Positions 1-7,138 of a stretch of DNA of 8,856 nucleotides are shown here, in pieces (the first letter of the stretch is position 1; the number at the start of each line of letters is the position of its first letter). The notes beneath the pieces were generated by a model that searched no databases, was not told where the DNA came from, and worked only from the letters and a program-made list of their open reading frames with translations. Source of the DNA: Roseomonas sp. (lineage in GTDB: Bacteria > Pseudomonadota > Alphaproteobacteria > Acetobacterales > Acetobacteraceae). The stretch lies in the NCBI GenBank assembly GCA_020249415.1, contig JADCFR010000433.1, forward strand, positions 1 through 8,856. Direction: 5' to 3'. Made by a program: the position numbers and the translations under genes.

Positions 1-806
1 CACGCAATTCCAAGCGCGGCCTTGGTTGCGGCATTCGCCACACGGCGATTTTCCGACCAAAAGGACAGCGCCATGGGCGACATGCTCAAGCGCGCTTCTG
101 CAAAAGGAACCATCGGCGGTGGCGCCATACCCAAAAGCCGTGCCGCTTCTGCCATGACCGCCGCGCTGTCGGCCGGTTCATCATCCACAAAATTCAACAC
201 ACGGCAGCCGGGCGGCGCTGCATGACTGATGGCGGCCATCACCGCATGGGCAATATCATCACGATGAATGCGGCTGAAACTATGGCCGGGCTTCACCACG
301 CGCCGCGCCACACCCGCGCGCAATTCAGCGAAAGGGGCGCGGCCTGGCCCGTAAATCCCACCAACGCGGCAAATATCCAAAGCGGCACCCGCGGGCCGCG
401 CCGCACGCCAGGCTTCTTCTGCCGCTAATCGCCTTTGGCTGCGCGGTTGGCCGGGGGCGGGCAGCGTTGCCTCATCCACCGTGCCGCCACCGTGATCGCC
501 ATAAACCCCAGTGGTGGAAAGATAACCGATCCAGCGCTGATTGCCGGAAGCCAAGGCGGCGGCGTGGCGGCGCAGCACCGGGTCTCCGGCCTCATCCGGT
601 GGTGTCGTGATCAGCCAATGCGTCGCGGCGGCGAAAGCCGGGCCGGCGTCATCGAAGTTGATCACCTCAACCCCCGGCGGTGCCTTCAGGCTTGCTGGCT
701 GGCGCGAGGTCGCCACCACCTGCCAGCCGGCGGCGGCAGCGGCCCTGGCCACGGCCTGCCCTGCATAGCCAAGCCCGGCAATGATCAGCAGCTTCTTCTG
801 TTCCAT
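1..806 (-). CDS. YeeZ-like NAD(P)-dependent epimerase/dehydratase homologue, 3' end cut by window edge
   Basis: The frame is open from an ATG at 806-804 to the window edge, giving 268 codons with no stop; relatives usually run about 280-300 residues, so only a short C-terminal tail is missing. A Rossmann dinucleotide motif GLGYAG (residues 11-16) follows the first beta strand. YLSTTGVYGD (95-104) corresponds to the strand before the SDR active site, and GGIYGPGR (149-156), VVKPGHSFSRIHRDDIA (180s) and SENRRVANA near the end are typical of the YeeZ branch of extended SDR proteins. The usual SDR catalytic Tyr-x-x-x-Lys is not seen where expected; that stretch reads RRLAAEEAW, as in many YeeZ relatives, so a classical epimerase or reductase reaction is doubtful. 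The substrate is unknown. A weak purine-rich GGCGGA lies upstream of the ATG. It is transcribed divergently from the TPR gene. Family assignment is firm; function is not. Confidence 0.88.
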   Translation of the reverse strand, partial: MEQKKLLIIAGLGYAGQAVARAAAAAGWQVVATSRQPASLKAPPGVEVINFDDAGPAFAAATHWLITTPPDEAGDPVLRRHAAALASGNQRWIGYLSTTGVYGDHGGGTVDEATLPAPGQPRSQRRLAAEEAWRAARPAGAALDICRVGGIYGPGRAPFAELRAGVARRVVKPGHSFSRIHRDDIAHAVMAAISHAAPPGCRVLNFVDDEPADSAAVMAEAARLLGMAPPPMVPFAEARLSMSPMALSFWSENRRVANAATKAALGIA

Positions 807-892
807 GGTTTTTCCGCCACGCGCGATCCTAAAAAATCGATCCAACAAACGTCATGCTACCATAGCGTGCAGACTGCGCTAAATAGAGCGCG
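807..892. promoter_or_regulatory. divergent intergenic region between YeeZ-like and TPR genes
   Basis: This 86-base stretch separates two divergent start codons and so should hold both promoters. It is richer in A and T than the flanking genes, with an A-run around 831-836. No convincing paired -35/-10 boxes or operator could be picked out by eye, so the regulatory call rests on position alone. Confidence 0.4.
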
Positions 893-1720
893 ATGGTTCA
901 AAAGCCCATGAAGCTGGTCGGGGTTGCCACTGCGCTATTGGTTGTGGGCGCGGCGGGGGGCTTGTGGCTTTCGGGCGTGCTTTCCTCTGCGCAGCAGGAT
1001 GCGGCCTTGCCTGTGCCGCCGGAGCCACCCCGGCTGTCCCAAGCGCCGGAATATGCGCGCTGCCTTGATCTGTTGCTCGCCGACCCCGCCGGGGCGCGCG
1101 GCTTTGCGCGGGATTGGCATATGCAGGGCGGCGGCGAAGGGGCCGCGCAATGCGAAGCACTCGCACAACTCAGCCTGGGTGAGGCCGATGCGGCGGCCGA
1201 GGCCTTGGAACGCATCGCGGCGCGGAGTGAAGCTGGGCTTGCCGCGCGGGCGGCGGTATTTGGCCAGGCGGCGGAAGCCTGGCGCGCGGCGGGCAAACCG
1301 CAGCGCGCTGCTGCCGCAGCCAGCCTTGCCCTGGCATTGACCCCGCAAGACCCGGATTTGCTGCTGGAACGCGCCATGGCGCGAATGACGCTGGGTCAGG
1401 TGGCCGGTGCCTTGGCTGATCTTGACATTGCTGTGGTCCTGGATGCGGATCGCCCCGAAGCCTGGATCTGGCGCGCCGCCGCGCAGCGCCGAATGGAAAA
1501 CTTGCGTCCGGCAGAAGACAGCATCACCACCGCGCTGCGGCTCGCGCCGCGCAATGTGGAGGCGCTGCTGGAACGCGGCATTTTGCGGCAGTTGCGCGGA
1601 GAGGCTGAAGCCGCGCGGCGTGATTGGGAAAGGGTGCTGGAATTGGCCCCGGATAGCCCCACCGCTGATCTGGCAGCGCAGAACCTCGCGCTGATCGAAG
1701 CCGGGCCAAGCCAAAGGTAA
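893..1720 (+). CDS. membrane-anchored or exported tetratricopeptide-repeat protein
   Basis: This is a 275-residue protein. A hydrophobic stretch near the N-terminus (about residues 8-30, VGVATALLVVGAAGGLW within it) is a signal anchor or signal peptide and places the rest in the periplasm. It is followed by a proline-rich linker (about 39-50). A segment around 53-95 (ARCLDLLLADP, then GGGEGAAQCEALAQLSLGE) resembles a conserved domain of alphaproteobacterial TPR proteins. At least three consecutive TPR units of about 34 residues follow, at roughly 153-187, 188-221 and 222-255, each ending in the usual LALTPQDP/LRLAPRN/LELAPDS pattern. TPR units mediate protein-protein contacts, so this is probably an adaptor; the partner cannot be read from the sequence. 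An in-frame ATG at 908 (MKLVGV...) is an equally reasonable start, as neither has a strong Shine-Dalgarno. The next gene starts 59 bases downstream on the same strand and may be cotranscribed. Confidence 0.85.
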   Translation: MVQKPMKLVGVATALLVVGAAGGLWLSGVLSSAQQDAALPVPPEPPRLSQAPEYARCLDLLLADPAGARGFARDWHMQGGGEGAAQCEALAQLSLGEADAAAEALERIAARSEAGLAARAAVFGQAAEAWRAAGKPQRAAAAASLALALTPQDPDLLLERAMARMTLGQVAGALADLDIAVVLDADRPEAWIWRAAAQRRMENLRPAEDSITTALRLAPRNVEALLERGILRQLRGEAEAARRDWERVLELAPDSPTADLAAQNLALIEAGPSQR

Positions 1721-1779
1721 TCTTGCAGCCCTGGCGGCGTCACGCCATTGTGAGACGATATTTCGCCGGACCTTGCCCC

Positions 1780-2760
1780 ATGAACAACTTCCATCGCCGC
1801 TCCCTTCTGGCGCTGAGCACCGCACTTGCTGCCAGCCCCAATGCGCTCCGCGCGCAAGCCGCCTGGCCGGATCGGCCGGTGCGGATCATTTGCGCCTTTC
1901 CGGGGGGCTCAACGCCGGACCTCGCAGCACGGGCGATTGCGCCGCATTTGCAGCAGGTGCTGGGCCAGCCGGTGATTGTGGAAAACCGCGCCGGCGGCGG
2001 CGGGCATATCGGCACGGAAGCCGTGGCGCGCGCCACCGATGGTCATACGCTCGGTGTCACGATTGGCGGGCCGGGCAGCACGGCGAAAATCCTGAACCCG
2101 GCGCTGGGCTATGACCCGGCGACCGACCTTGCGCCGATCAGCCTTCTGGCGCGGCTGCCCTTTGTGCTGGTGGTGCATCCTTCCGTGCCGGCACGCAACG
2201 CTGCCGAGTTCGTTGCCTTTGCCAAGGCCAATCCGGGCAAGATCAGCTATGCCTCCACCGGGCCTGGCACGCTTTCCCATCTGGTGATGGAAGATTTGGC
2301 GGCATCGCAGGGTTTTGAGGCGGTGCACGTGCCCTATCGCGCGGTGGGTCAGGCGGTGCTGGATTTGGTGGCGGGGCGCATCCACGCGTTTTTCGCCGCA
2401 ACCGGCGGTGTGCTCGGCCAGGTGCGGGATGGTTCGGTGCGCGCTTTGGCGGTGACGAGTGCTGAGCGTTTCCCAGCCTTGCCTGAGGTGCCGACCATGG
2501 CGGAAGCGGGCGTGCCGTCCGATCCGGCTGTTGCCTGGATTGGGCTTTTCGCGCCGGCGGGTTTTCCTGCGGATCGCATTGCACGGCTGGCGGAAGAAAC
2601 CGGCAAGGCGCTTGCCGTGCCCGATCAGCGTCGTGCTTTGGAAACCGCAGGCTTTACCGTGGTGGGGAGTGATACGGAGAGTTTCCGCGCGCTACTCGTT
2701 TCCGATATTGCGCGCTGGGGTGGGTTGATTCGTCGCTTGGGGCTGAAGCCGGAAAGCTGA
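1780..2760 (+). CDS. Bug/TctC-type tripartite tricarboxylate transporter substrate-binding protein
   Basis: The 326-residue product is a periplasmic binding protein of the Bug (TctC) family, which binds small carboxylates, amides or related anions for TTT transporters. The N-terminus is a Sec or Tat-like signal (HRRSLLAL, then a hydrophobic run) with likely cleavage after ALRAQA (residue 27). The mature protein opens with the family pattern AWPDRPVRII and FPGGSTPDLAAR. VENRAGGGGHIGTEAVARA and, later, RALAVTSAERFPALPEVPTM are also typical. Length matches the family. The ATG at 1780 was chosen because it places the signal peptide at the very N-terminus; the frame stays open upstream to a TTG at 1723 but the added residues are unlike a leader. 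No TctA or TctB membrane genes are in the window, so this is an orphan binding protein, as is common in families with many Bug paralogues. The ligand cannot be predicted. It converges on the flavodoxin gene. Confidence 0.93.
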   Translation: MNNFHRRSLLALSTALAASPNALRAQAAWPDRPVRIICAFPGGSTPDLAARAIAPHLQQVLGQPVIVENRAGGGGHIGTEAVARATDGHTLGVTIGGPGSTAKILNPALGYDPATDLAPISLLARLPFVLVVHPSVPARNAAEFVAFAKANPGKISYASTGPGTLSHLVMEDLAASQGFEAVHVPYRAVGQAVLDLVAGRIHAFFAATGGVLGQVRDGSVRALAVTSAERFPALPEVPTMAEAGVPSDPAVAWIGLFAPAGFPADRIARLAEETGKALAVPDQRRALETAGFTVVGSDTESFRALLVSDIARWGGLIRRLGLKPES

Positions 2761-2766
2761 CGTCAG
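2757..2766. repeat. 10-base palindrome holding both convergent stop codons
   Basis: CTGACGTCAG is a perfect palindrome. Its left half contains the TGA (2758-2760) of the Bug-type gene and its right half the TGA, read on the minus strand (2765-2763), of the flavodoxin gene. The two stops are separated by two bases. Confidence 0.7.
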
Positions 2767-3254
2767 AATATGCCGGCTGCCAGGCCGGCAGCGAAAGCGG
2801 CGCCGAGTTCTTCGCACCGCGCGAGGTCTTCTGCGCTGATAGTTTTCGGTGCCGCGATGGCTTCCGGCGTTTGCGCGCCGGTGATCACAATCAGTGGCTC
2901 GGCAATGGGTTTAAGCCGCCAGCCTGTGGCGATGCGCGCAATCTGCCGCGCGGCACCTGTGCCATCAGACCCCGCGCAGATCATGCTCGCGTAAGGCCGT
3001 CCCTGGATGTGATCCAGCAGCGGGTAATAGCAGCGATCAAAAAAATCCTTCATCACGCCGGCCATGCTGGCCAGGTTTTCCGGCGTGGCGAAGATATAGC
3101 CATCGGCAGCCAGCAAATCCTCTGGCGCCGCTTCGGTGGCATGCAGACCACCAACGGCGGTATCGCCTTCCGCCATGGCGCCTTCGAGTGCGGCCTGTGC
3201 CATTTGCCGCGCGCCATCCGTCATGGAATGGTGAATAACCAGCAGCGTCTTCAT
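2763..3254 (-). CDS. small flavodoxin-fold protein (NAD(P)H-dependent FMN reductase-like)
   Basis: This 163-residue protein has the layout of a single flavodoxin domain that binds FMN. MKTLLVIHHS forms the first strand and leads into a phosphate-binding loop SMTDGARQMA (10-19). ADGYIFATPENLASMAG (50-66) followed by VMKDFFDRCYY is the second flavin-contacting loop and helix, matching the pattern of a G/ATP-x(3-5)-SM-G loop then K-x-F-x-D-R in flavodoxin-family oxidoreductases. ICAGSDGTGAARQ (92-104) is the third loop. It presumably acts in the cytoplasm as an electron carrier or quinone/flavin reductase, but its partner is unknown. It starts 6 bases after the stop of the family 5 binding-protein gene on the same strand, so the two are probably cotranscribed. 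It is too short and lacks the extended N-terminus of the organoarsenical oxidase ArsH, so proximity to the ars genes should not be taken as function. Confidence 0.82.
   Translation of the reverse strand: MKTLLVIHHSMTDGARQMAQAALEGAMAEGDTAVGGLHATEAAPEDLLAADGYIFATPENLASMAGVMKDFFDRCYYPLLDHIQGRPYASMICAGSDGTGAARQIARIATGWRLKPIAEPLIVITGAQTPEAIAAPKTISAEDLARCEELGAAFAAGLAAGIF
2771..2790 (-). terminator. possible hairpin terminator at the convergent gene junction
   Basis: A perfect 7-base inverted repeat (TGCCGGC, 6-base loop, GCCGGCA) lies within the last codons of the flavodoxin gene. Read on the minus strand it is followed by TATTCT, a poor U-tract; read on the plus strand there is none. It lies at a convergent junction where a bidirectional terminator is expected, but the missing U-run makes intrinsic termination uncertain. 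Confidence 0.35.
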
Positions 3255-3260
3255 GCGGGT

Positions 3261-4844
3261 TCAGCGACGGATCAGGCCTTGTGGCAGGAAGGCGCCATTG
3301 TAATAGGGTACGGCTGAACCCGGCTTCCGCGCCGCATAGACATAGGCCGGGTAGTAGATCATCAGCATGATCGCCTCCTCACCAATCGCAATATCGGTTG
3401 CTTGCGCGAAAAGCTCATTGCGCTTCGCTTCATCCATGGTCTTCAGCGCCTCTGCCACCAGCGCATCGGCGCGCGGGCTGGAATGGCGTGTGCGATTGGC
3501 GGTGCCAAGCCCGGCATCGCGGTTGAAGGTATGGAGCAGCGCGCGATAGGCATAGCTGATGTTATCCGCGCCATATTGCGCCGCCATGACCGTGAAGCTT
3601 TGTCGCGCGGCGGCTGGGAAATAGGCTGCGTTCGGCATGGTTTGCACTTCGGTCTTCACGCCGATGCGCGTCCAGAATTGCGCAATGGCCTGCGCGACCT
3701 TTTCATCATTCGGGTAGCGGTCATTGGTGGCGTGGATGGTGATCTGAAACCCATTCGGATAGCCCGCTTCCGCCAGCAAACGCCGCGCGCGATCCGGTTC
3801 AAACGCGACAGGCTTGAGCCGTGGGGAGGTTCCCGGCGTGCCCGGCGGCAGCACATCAGATGCAACCGATGCCGCGCCTTCCATCACACGATCCACAATC
3901 GCCGCACGATTGATGGCATGCGATAGCGCCAACCTGACCCGCACATCCTTGAGCGGATTCTTCGTCATGGCCTGACCGTTATTGTCGCGGATATGGGGCG
4001 TTACATCACGGTCCATATCCAGCGCCACATACATCACGCGCATGCCGGCGATTTGCGAGACATCCATCGCCGCATTGCCGCGCAATCGTGCGATATCGGG
4101 GATGGAGACCTCATCTATCGCTTGCACATCGCCCGACAGCAGCGCGGCGATGCGCCCGGAATCATTCGGGATGACGCGGAATTGCACTTCTTCAAATTCT
4201 GGCCTTGCGCCGAACCAATGCGGGTTGCGGCGCATGGTGACGAATTCGCCAAAGCGGTAATCCACCAGCGCATAGGGGCCTGAGAAAAGCCGCGCCTTGC
4301 CGGCGTTGAAATCCGCAGGCTTGAAATCCTCGCCGAGCGATGCGGCGACGATGGCGATTTCCGTCAGATCCTCCGCCATGAAGGGGTAGGGTGCTTCGGT
4401 TTTGACCAGCAGGCGCCCGGCATCGAGAATCTCGATATCCTTTATGGCACGGACAAAAATCTGATAGCCGCCGGCTGAGCCTTCCAGGCGCGGAATGCGC
4501 CGGATGGAAAAGGCCACATCCTGCGCGGTGATGGGGCTGCCATCGCTGAACTTCGCCGCTGGGTTCAGCGTGATTTCCCAGGCGCGACCATCGCCCACCG
4601 CGCGCCAGGATTGCGCAATGCCGGGTGTTGGCTTGCCATCCGGGGTCATGCCAATCAGCCGCGCATGGCAGCCGCGCAGCAGGTTTTGTTCCCCCGCCAG
4701 GCGGAATTGCGGGTCCATGGAAGTGGGGCTGAGCTTGATGCCAACGCGCAGCACGCCGCCTGGCATGGGCTGCGCCATGGCGCCTTGGCCGAGCACAAAC
4801 AGGCTTGCACCGAAGCCCGCGAGAAATTCGGAACGTTTCAGCAT
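3261..4844 (-). CDS. ABC transporter substrate-binding protein, family 5 (peptide/nickel type)
   Basis: The 527-residue product is an exported solute-binding protein of the DppA/OppA-like family 5. A signal peptide covers residues 1-24, with likely cleavage at AMA|QP. GGVLRVGIKLSPTSMDPQ opens the mature protein. GIAQSWRAVGDGRAWEITL followed by KFSDGSPITAQDVAFSI is the diagnostic SBP_bac_5 signature, and a later stretch with DVRVRLALSHAINRAAIV and RARRLLAEAGYPNGF is typical of the C-terminal lobe. Length is normal. The start is backed by a strong Shine-Dalgarno-like AAAGGGGG at 4857-4850, which sets this gene apart from the coupled starts upstream. No permease or ATPase genes are nearby, so it is an orphan binding protein here; ligands in the family include peptides, opines, glutathione and nickel, and the sequence does not single one out. 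It begins 34 bases after the stop of arsJ on the same strand. Confidence 0.94.
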   Translation of the reverse strand: MLKRSEFLAGFGASLFVLGQGAMAQPMPGGVLRVGIKLSPTSMDPQFRLAGEQNLLRGCHARLIGMTPDGKPTPGIAQSWRAVGDGRAWEITLNPAAKFSDGSPITAQDVAFSIRRIPRLEGSAGGYQIFVRAIKDIEILDAGRLLVKTEAPYPFMAEDLTEIAIVAASLGEDFKPADFNAGKARLFSGPYALVDYRFGEFVTMRRNPHWFGARPEFEEVQFRVIPNDSGRIAALLSGDVQAIDEVSIPDIARLRGNAAMDVSQIAGMRVMYVALDMDRDVTPHIRDNNGQAMTKNPLKDVRVRLALSHAINRAAIVDRVMEGAASVASDVLPPGTPGTSPRLKPVAFEPDRARRLLAEAGYPNGFQITIHATNDRYPNDEKVAQAIAQFWTRIGVKTEVQTMPNAAYFPAAARQSFTVMAAQYGADNISYAYRALLHTFNRDAGLGTANRTRHSSPRADALVAEALKTMDEAKRNELFAQATDIAIGEEAIMLMIYYPAYVYAARKPGSAVPYYNGAFLPQGLIRR

Positions 4845-4871
4845 GACGGCCCCCTTTGTCAGGCGCCAAGT

Positions 4872-4898
4872 CTTGCGCTCAGCGCGCCTCAGCGCAAG
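4872..4898 (-). terminator. 8-base stem hairpin spanning the arsJ stop codon
   Basis: On the minus strand CTTGCGCT (4898-4891) pairs perfectly with AGCGCAAG (4879-4872) around an 11-base loop; the arsJ stop codon (4881-4879) lies at the foot of the second arm. No U-tract follows, so it is a weak candidate for an intrinsic terminator. It could instead stabilise the 3' end of an ars transcript or attenuate read-through into the downstream binding-protein gene. Confidence 0.35.
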
Positions 4899-6093
4899 CG
4901 GCGCGGTCTTCCGGCAGGGCCAGCGTGACGGCCCAGCATAATCCCAGCATCACCGCCGCCCCCGCCAAGGCGCCGGTAATGCCGGCCAGTTGATAGAGCA
5001 AGCCCGACAGCAGCGTGCCGGCAAAGCGCCCGGCGGCATTGGCGGCGTAGTAGAAGCCGACATCCTCGGCGGCTTTTTTGGAGCCGGCATAGGCAAGGAT
5101 CAGATAGGAATGCAGTGAGGAATTCACCGCAAAGGCGAAGCCAAACACCAAAAGCCCCGCCACCAGCACCAGATCGGCGCGGCCCGCCTGCAACCAAAGT
5201 GCTGCCATCAGCGCGGGCGGTATCGCCGCAAGGCCAAGGCACCATAGCCGCGCGGCTGGCACTTCGGCGCTCAGCCCATCAGCACTGCGTTGAATCAGGG
5301 AGGGTGCCATCGCTTGCACCAGCCCGTAGCCAATCGTCCAAATGGCGAGGAAACCGCCCACAGCAGCAAATCCCCACCCCGAAGAATAGAGAAACACGGG
5401 CAGCGCCACCACAAACCAGACATCGCGCGCGCCAAACAGCAAAACGCGCGCTGCGGCCAGCAGATTGACGCCGCGATCCCGCGCCATAAATTCGCGCATG
5501 GAGGCTGACGCCTTGGCCTTGCCCAGCATCGGCGGCAGGGATGCCACAACGCCCAGCAATACCAGCCCGAGCAGCGCGGCCATCAACCAAAGCGCGCCCT
5601 GAAAGCCGAGCGCTTCCAGTAATACGCCACCCAGGAAGAACCCGACACCTTTCATGGCGTTCTTGCTGCCGGTGAACCAGGCGACCCAGCGGAACAACCG
5701 GCCCGAGGCATCGCCCGCGGTGAGCTTGATCGCGGATTTGGAAGCGGTTTTGGTGATATCCTTCGCAATGCCACAAATGCCTTGCGCGACCACTACCCAA
5801 ACCAGCGCCATGGCCGGCACCCAATCGGGTGAAAGCGCCGACAGCATCAGGAAGCCCGCGATTTGTGCGCCAAGCCCCACCGCCAGCATGCGCGCAATGC
5901 CAAAACGCGTTGCCAGCCAGCCGCCAATCAGATTGGCGCCGATCCCCGCAGCCTCGTACAACAAGAACAGAAACGCCAGCGCAAAGGGCGAATAGCCAAG
6001 CTTGTGGAAATAGAGCAGCACCAGCATGCGCAAGGCGCCATCGGTCAGCGTAAAACCCCAATAGGCAGCAGTGACGATGGCGTAATTGCGCAT
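4879..6093 (-). CDS. arsJ: ArsJ, MFS efflux permease for 1-arseno-3-phosphoglycerate
   Basis: This is a 404-residue, very hydrophobic major facilitator protein, with about 10-12 membrane spans, in the inner membrane. ArsJ exports 1-arseno-3-phosphoglycerate, the unstable product made by the partner GAPDH, which then breaks down to arsenate outside. Recognisable ArsJ stretches are YAIVTAAYWGFTLTDGALRM (residues 4-23), FLFLLYEAAG (41-50), GIAKDITKTASKSAIKL (108-124), TGSKNAMKGVGFFLGG (141-156), LLFGARDVWFVVALPVFL (218-235) and GFLAIWTIGYGLVQ (247-260). The charged loops at 111-123 and 144-148 (several Lys) are plausible sites for the anionic substrate; that is inference. The ATG at 6093 is preferred: the frame extends upstream to 6195, but those residues lie inside the gap gene and do not match ArsJ. 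The start is one base after the gap stop (TGACATG), with no strong Shine-Dalgarno, so translation is probably coupled to gap. Confidence 0.95.
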   Translation of the reverse strand: MRNYAIVTAAYWGFTLTDGALRMLVLLYFHKLGYSPFALAFLFLLYEAAGIGANLIGGWLATRFGIARMLAVGLGAQIAGFLMLSALSPDWVPAMALVWVVVAQGICGIAKDITKTASKSAIKLTAGDASGRLFRWVAWFTGSKNAMKGVGFFLGGVLLEALGFQGALWLMAALLGLVLLGVVASLPPMLGKAKASASMREFMARDRGVNLLAAARVLLFGARDVWFVVALPVFLYSSGWGFAAVGGFLAIWTIGYGLVQAMAPSLIQRSADGLSAEVPAARLWCLGLAAIPPALMAALWLQAGRADLVLVAGLLVFGFAFAVNSSLHSYLILAYAGSKKAAEDVGFYYAANAAGRFAGTLLSGLLYQLAGITGALAGAAVMLGLCWAVTLALPEDRAACAEAR

Positions 6094-6094
6094 G

Positions 6095-7138
6095 TCAGAT
6101 GCCGCGCGCTTCCATGATGCAGGCCAGATCCACCATGCGGCAGGCATAGCCCATTTCATTATCGTACCAGGCGTAGATTTTTGCCATGGTGCCATCCGTC
6201 ACCAGGGTTGATGGCGCATCAATGATGGAGCTTCGCGTATCCCGCGCATAATCGGCGGAAACCAAGGGCCGGTCCTCATAACCCAGAATGCCCGCCAGCG
6301 GGCCAACGGCTGCGGCACGGAACAGCGCATTCAATTCCTCAGCGCTGGTGGCGCGTTGCAGTTCAAAGACGCAATCGGTGAGGGAAGCATTCAAAACCGG
6401 TGCCCGCACCGCATGGCCATTCAGCTTGCCCTTCAGTTCCGGATAGATCAGCGCAATGGCCGTCGCACTTCCCGTTGTGGTGGGCTGGAGTGACAGCATG
6501 GCGGAACGCGCGCGGCGCAAATCCTTATGCGGCGCATCCACCACCACATTGGTATTGGTGGGGTCGTGAATTGTGGTGATCTGGCCATGCCTGATGCCAA
6601 TCGCCTCATGCACCACCTTCACCACGGGGGCCAGGCAATTGGTGGTGCAGGATGCGGCGGTGACAATCGGGTGGCGCGCGGGGTCATACAGCGCATCATT
6701 CACGCCAACGACAATATTGAGCACTGCGGCTTCCTTGACCGGTGCCGCGACAATCACGCGCTTCGCCCCGCGGTCGAGATGCCCGCGTAAAGTGGCTTCG
6801 GTCAGGAATTTGCCGCTGCATTCCAGCACCAGATCAACGCCCAAATCACCCCAGGGGATCGCTGCCGGTGTCGCGTGTTCCGTGAAACCGATGCGCTTGT
6901 CAGCGATGCGGAGCGCATCCGCACCTGCCGCCGCGATGGGCGCGCGCCAACGGCCCTGCACGCTATCAAAAGTGAGCAAATGCGCCGTGGCCGCCGCACC
7001 GCCCTTCACTTCATTCACATGCACAATATCCAGCCGATTGGCGCGGCGCGGATCATCCTCACCCCGTTCCGCCGCGCCGAAAGCAGCGCGCAACGCAAGC
7101 CTGCCAATGCGGCCCATGCCATTGATGCCAACTCTCAT
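6095..7138 (-). CDS. gap: ArsJ-associated glyceraldehyde-3-phosphate dehydrogenase
   Basis: This 347-residue GAPDH belongs to the arsenic-operon branch: it uses arsenate in place of phosphate to turn glyceraldehyde 3-phosphate and NAD+ into 1-arseno-3-phosphoglycerate, which ArsJ exports. The N-terminus [10 protein letters not shown] (4-13) is the NAD-binding loop. The catalytic cysteine is C164 in ASCTTNC, and H191 in [10 protein letters not shown] is the partner histidine. In glycolytic GAPDH the histidine is typically followed by an aromatic residue and TND (for example HAYTND or HSYTND); here it is [20 protein letters not shown], which, with [12 protein letters not shown] and [12 protein letters not shown], is the ars-type pattern. 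WYDNEMG (324-330) has Met where most GAPDHs have Trp. Its ATG overlaps the arsRC stop by four bases (ATGA, 7138-7135), and arsJ starts one base after its own stop. A glycolytic role is unlikely given this context, though not excluded by sequence alone. Confidence 0.95.
   Translation of the reverse strand: MRVGINGMGRIGRLALRAAFGAAERGEDDPRRANRLDIVHVNEVKGGAAATAHLLTFDSVQGRWRAPIAAAGADALRIADKRIGFTEHATPAAIPWGDLGVDLVLECSGKFLTEATLRGHLDRGAKRVIVAAPVKEAAVLNIVVGVNDALYDPARHPIVTAASCTTNCLAPVVKVVHEAIGIRHGQITTIHDPTNTNVVVDAPHKDLRRARSAMLSLQPTTTGSATAIALIYPELKGKLNGHAVRAPVLNASLTDCVFELQRATSAEELNALFRAAAVGPLAGILGYEDRPLVSADYARDTRSSIIDAPSTLVTDGTMAKIYAWYDNEMGYACRMVDLACIMEARGI

Noticed and set aside
435..911. Plus-strand open frame (158 codons) opposite the YeeZ-like gene
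   Set aside because: The minus strand encodes a clear Rossmann protein over the same bases; the plus-strand translation has no family features.
1732..1747. Hairpin (TGGCG...CGCCA) between the TPR and Bug-type genes as a terminator
   Set aside because: The stem is only five bases with no U-run; too weak to call.
1723..1779. TTG start at 1723 for the Bug-type binding protein
   Set aside because: It would put 19 charged residues before the signal peptide; the ATG at 1780 gives a normal leader.
935..1825. Long minus-strand open frame (296 codons) opposite the TPR gene
   Set aside because: Arg/Ala/Gln-rich translation with no domain pattern, lying antisense to a clear TPR protein; an effect of high GC content.
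2763..3254. ArsH organoarsenical oxidase near the ars operon
   Set aside because: At 163 residues it is well short of ArsH (over 200), lacks the ArsH N-terminal extension, and is separated from arsJ by an unrelated binding-protein gene.
6094..6195. Upstream extension of ArsJ by 34 residues to an ATG at 6195
   Set aside because: The added residues lie within the gap coding region and are unlike ArsJ, whose family N-terminus begins at the ATG at 6093.
6095..7138. Housekeeping glycolytic GapA
   Set aside because: The sequence after the active-site histidine is of the ars type and the gene sits between arsRC and arsJ with overlapping or near-overlapping junctions.
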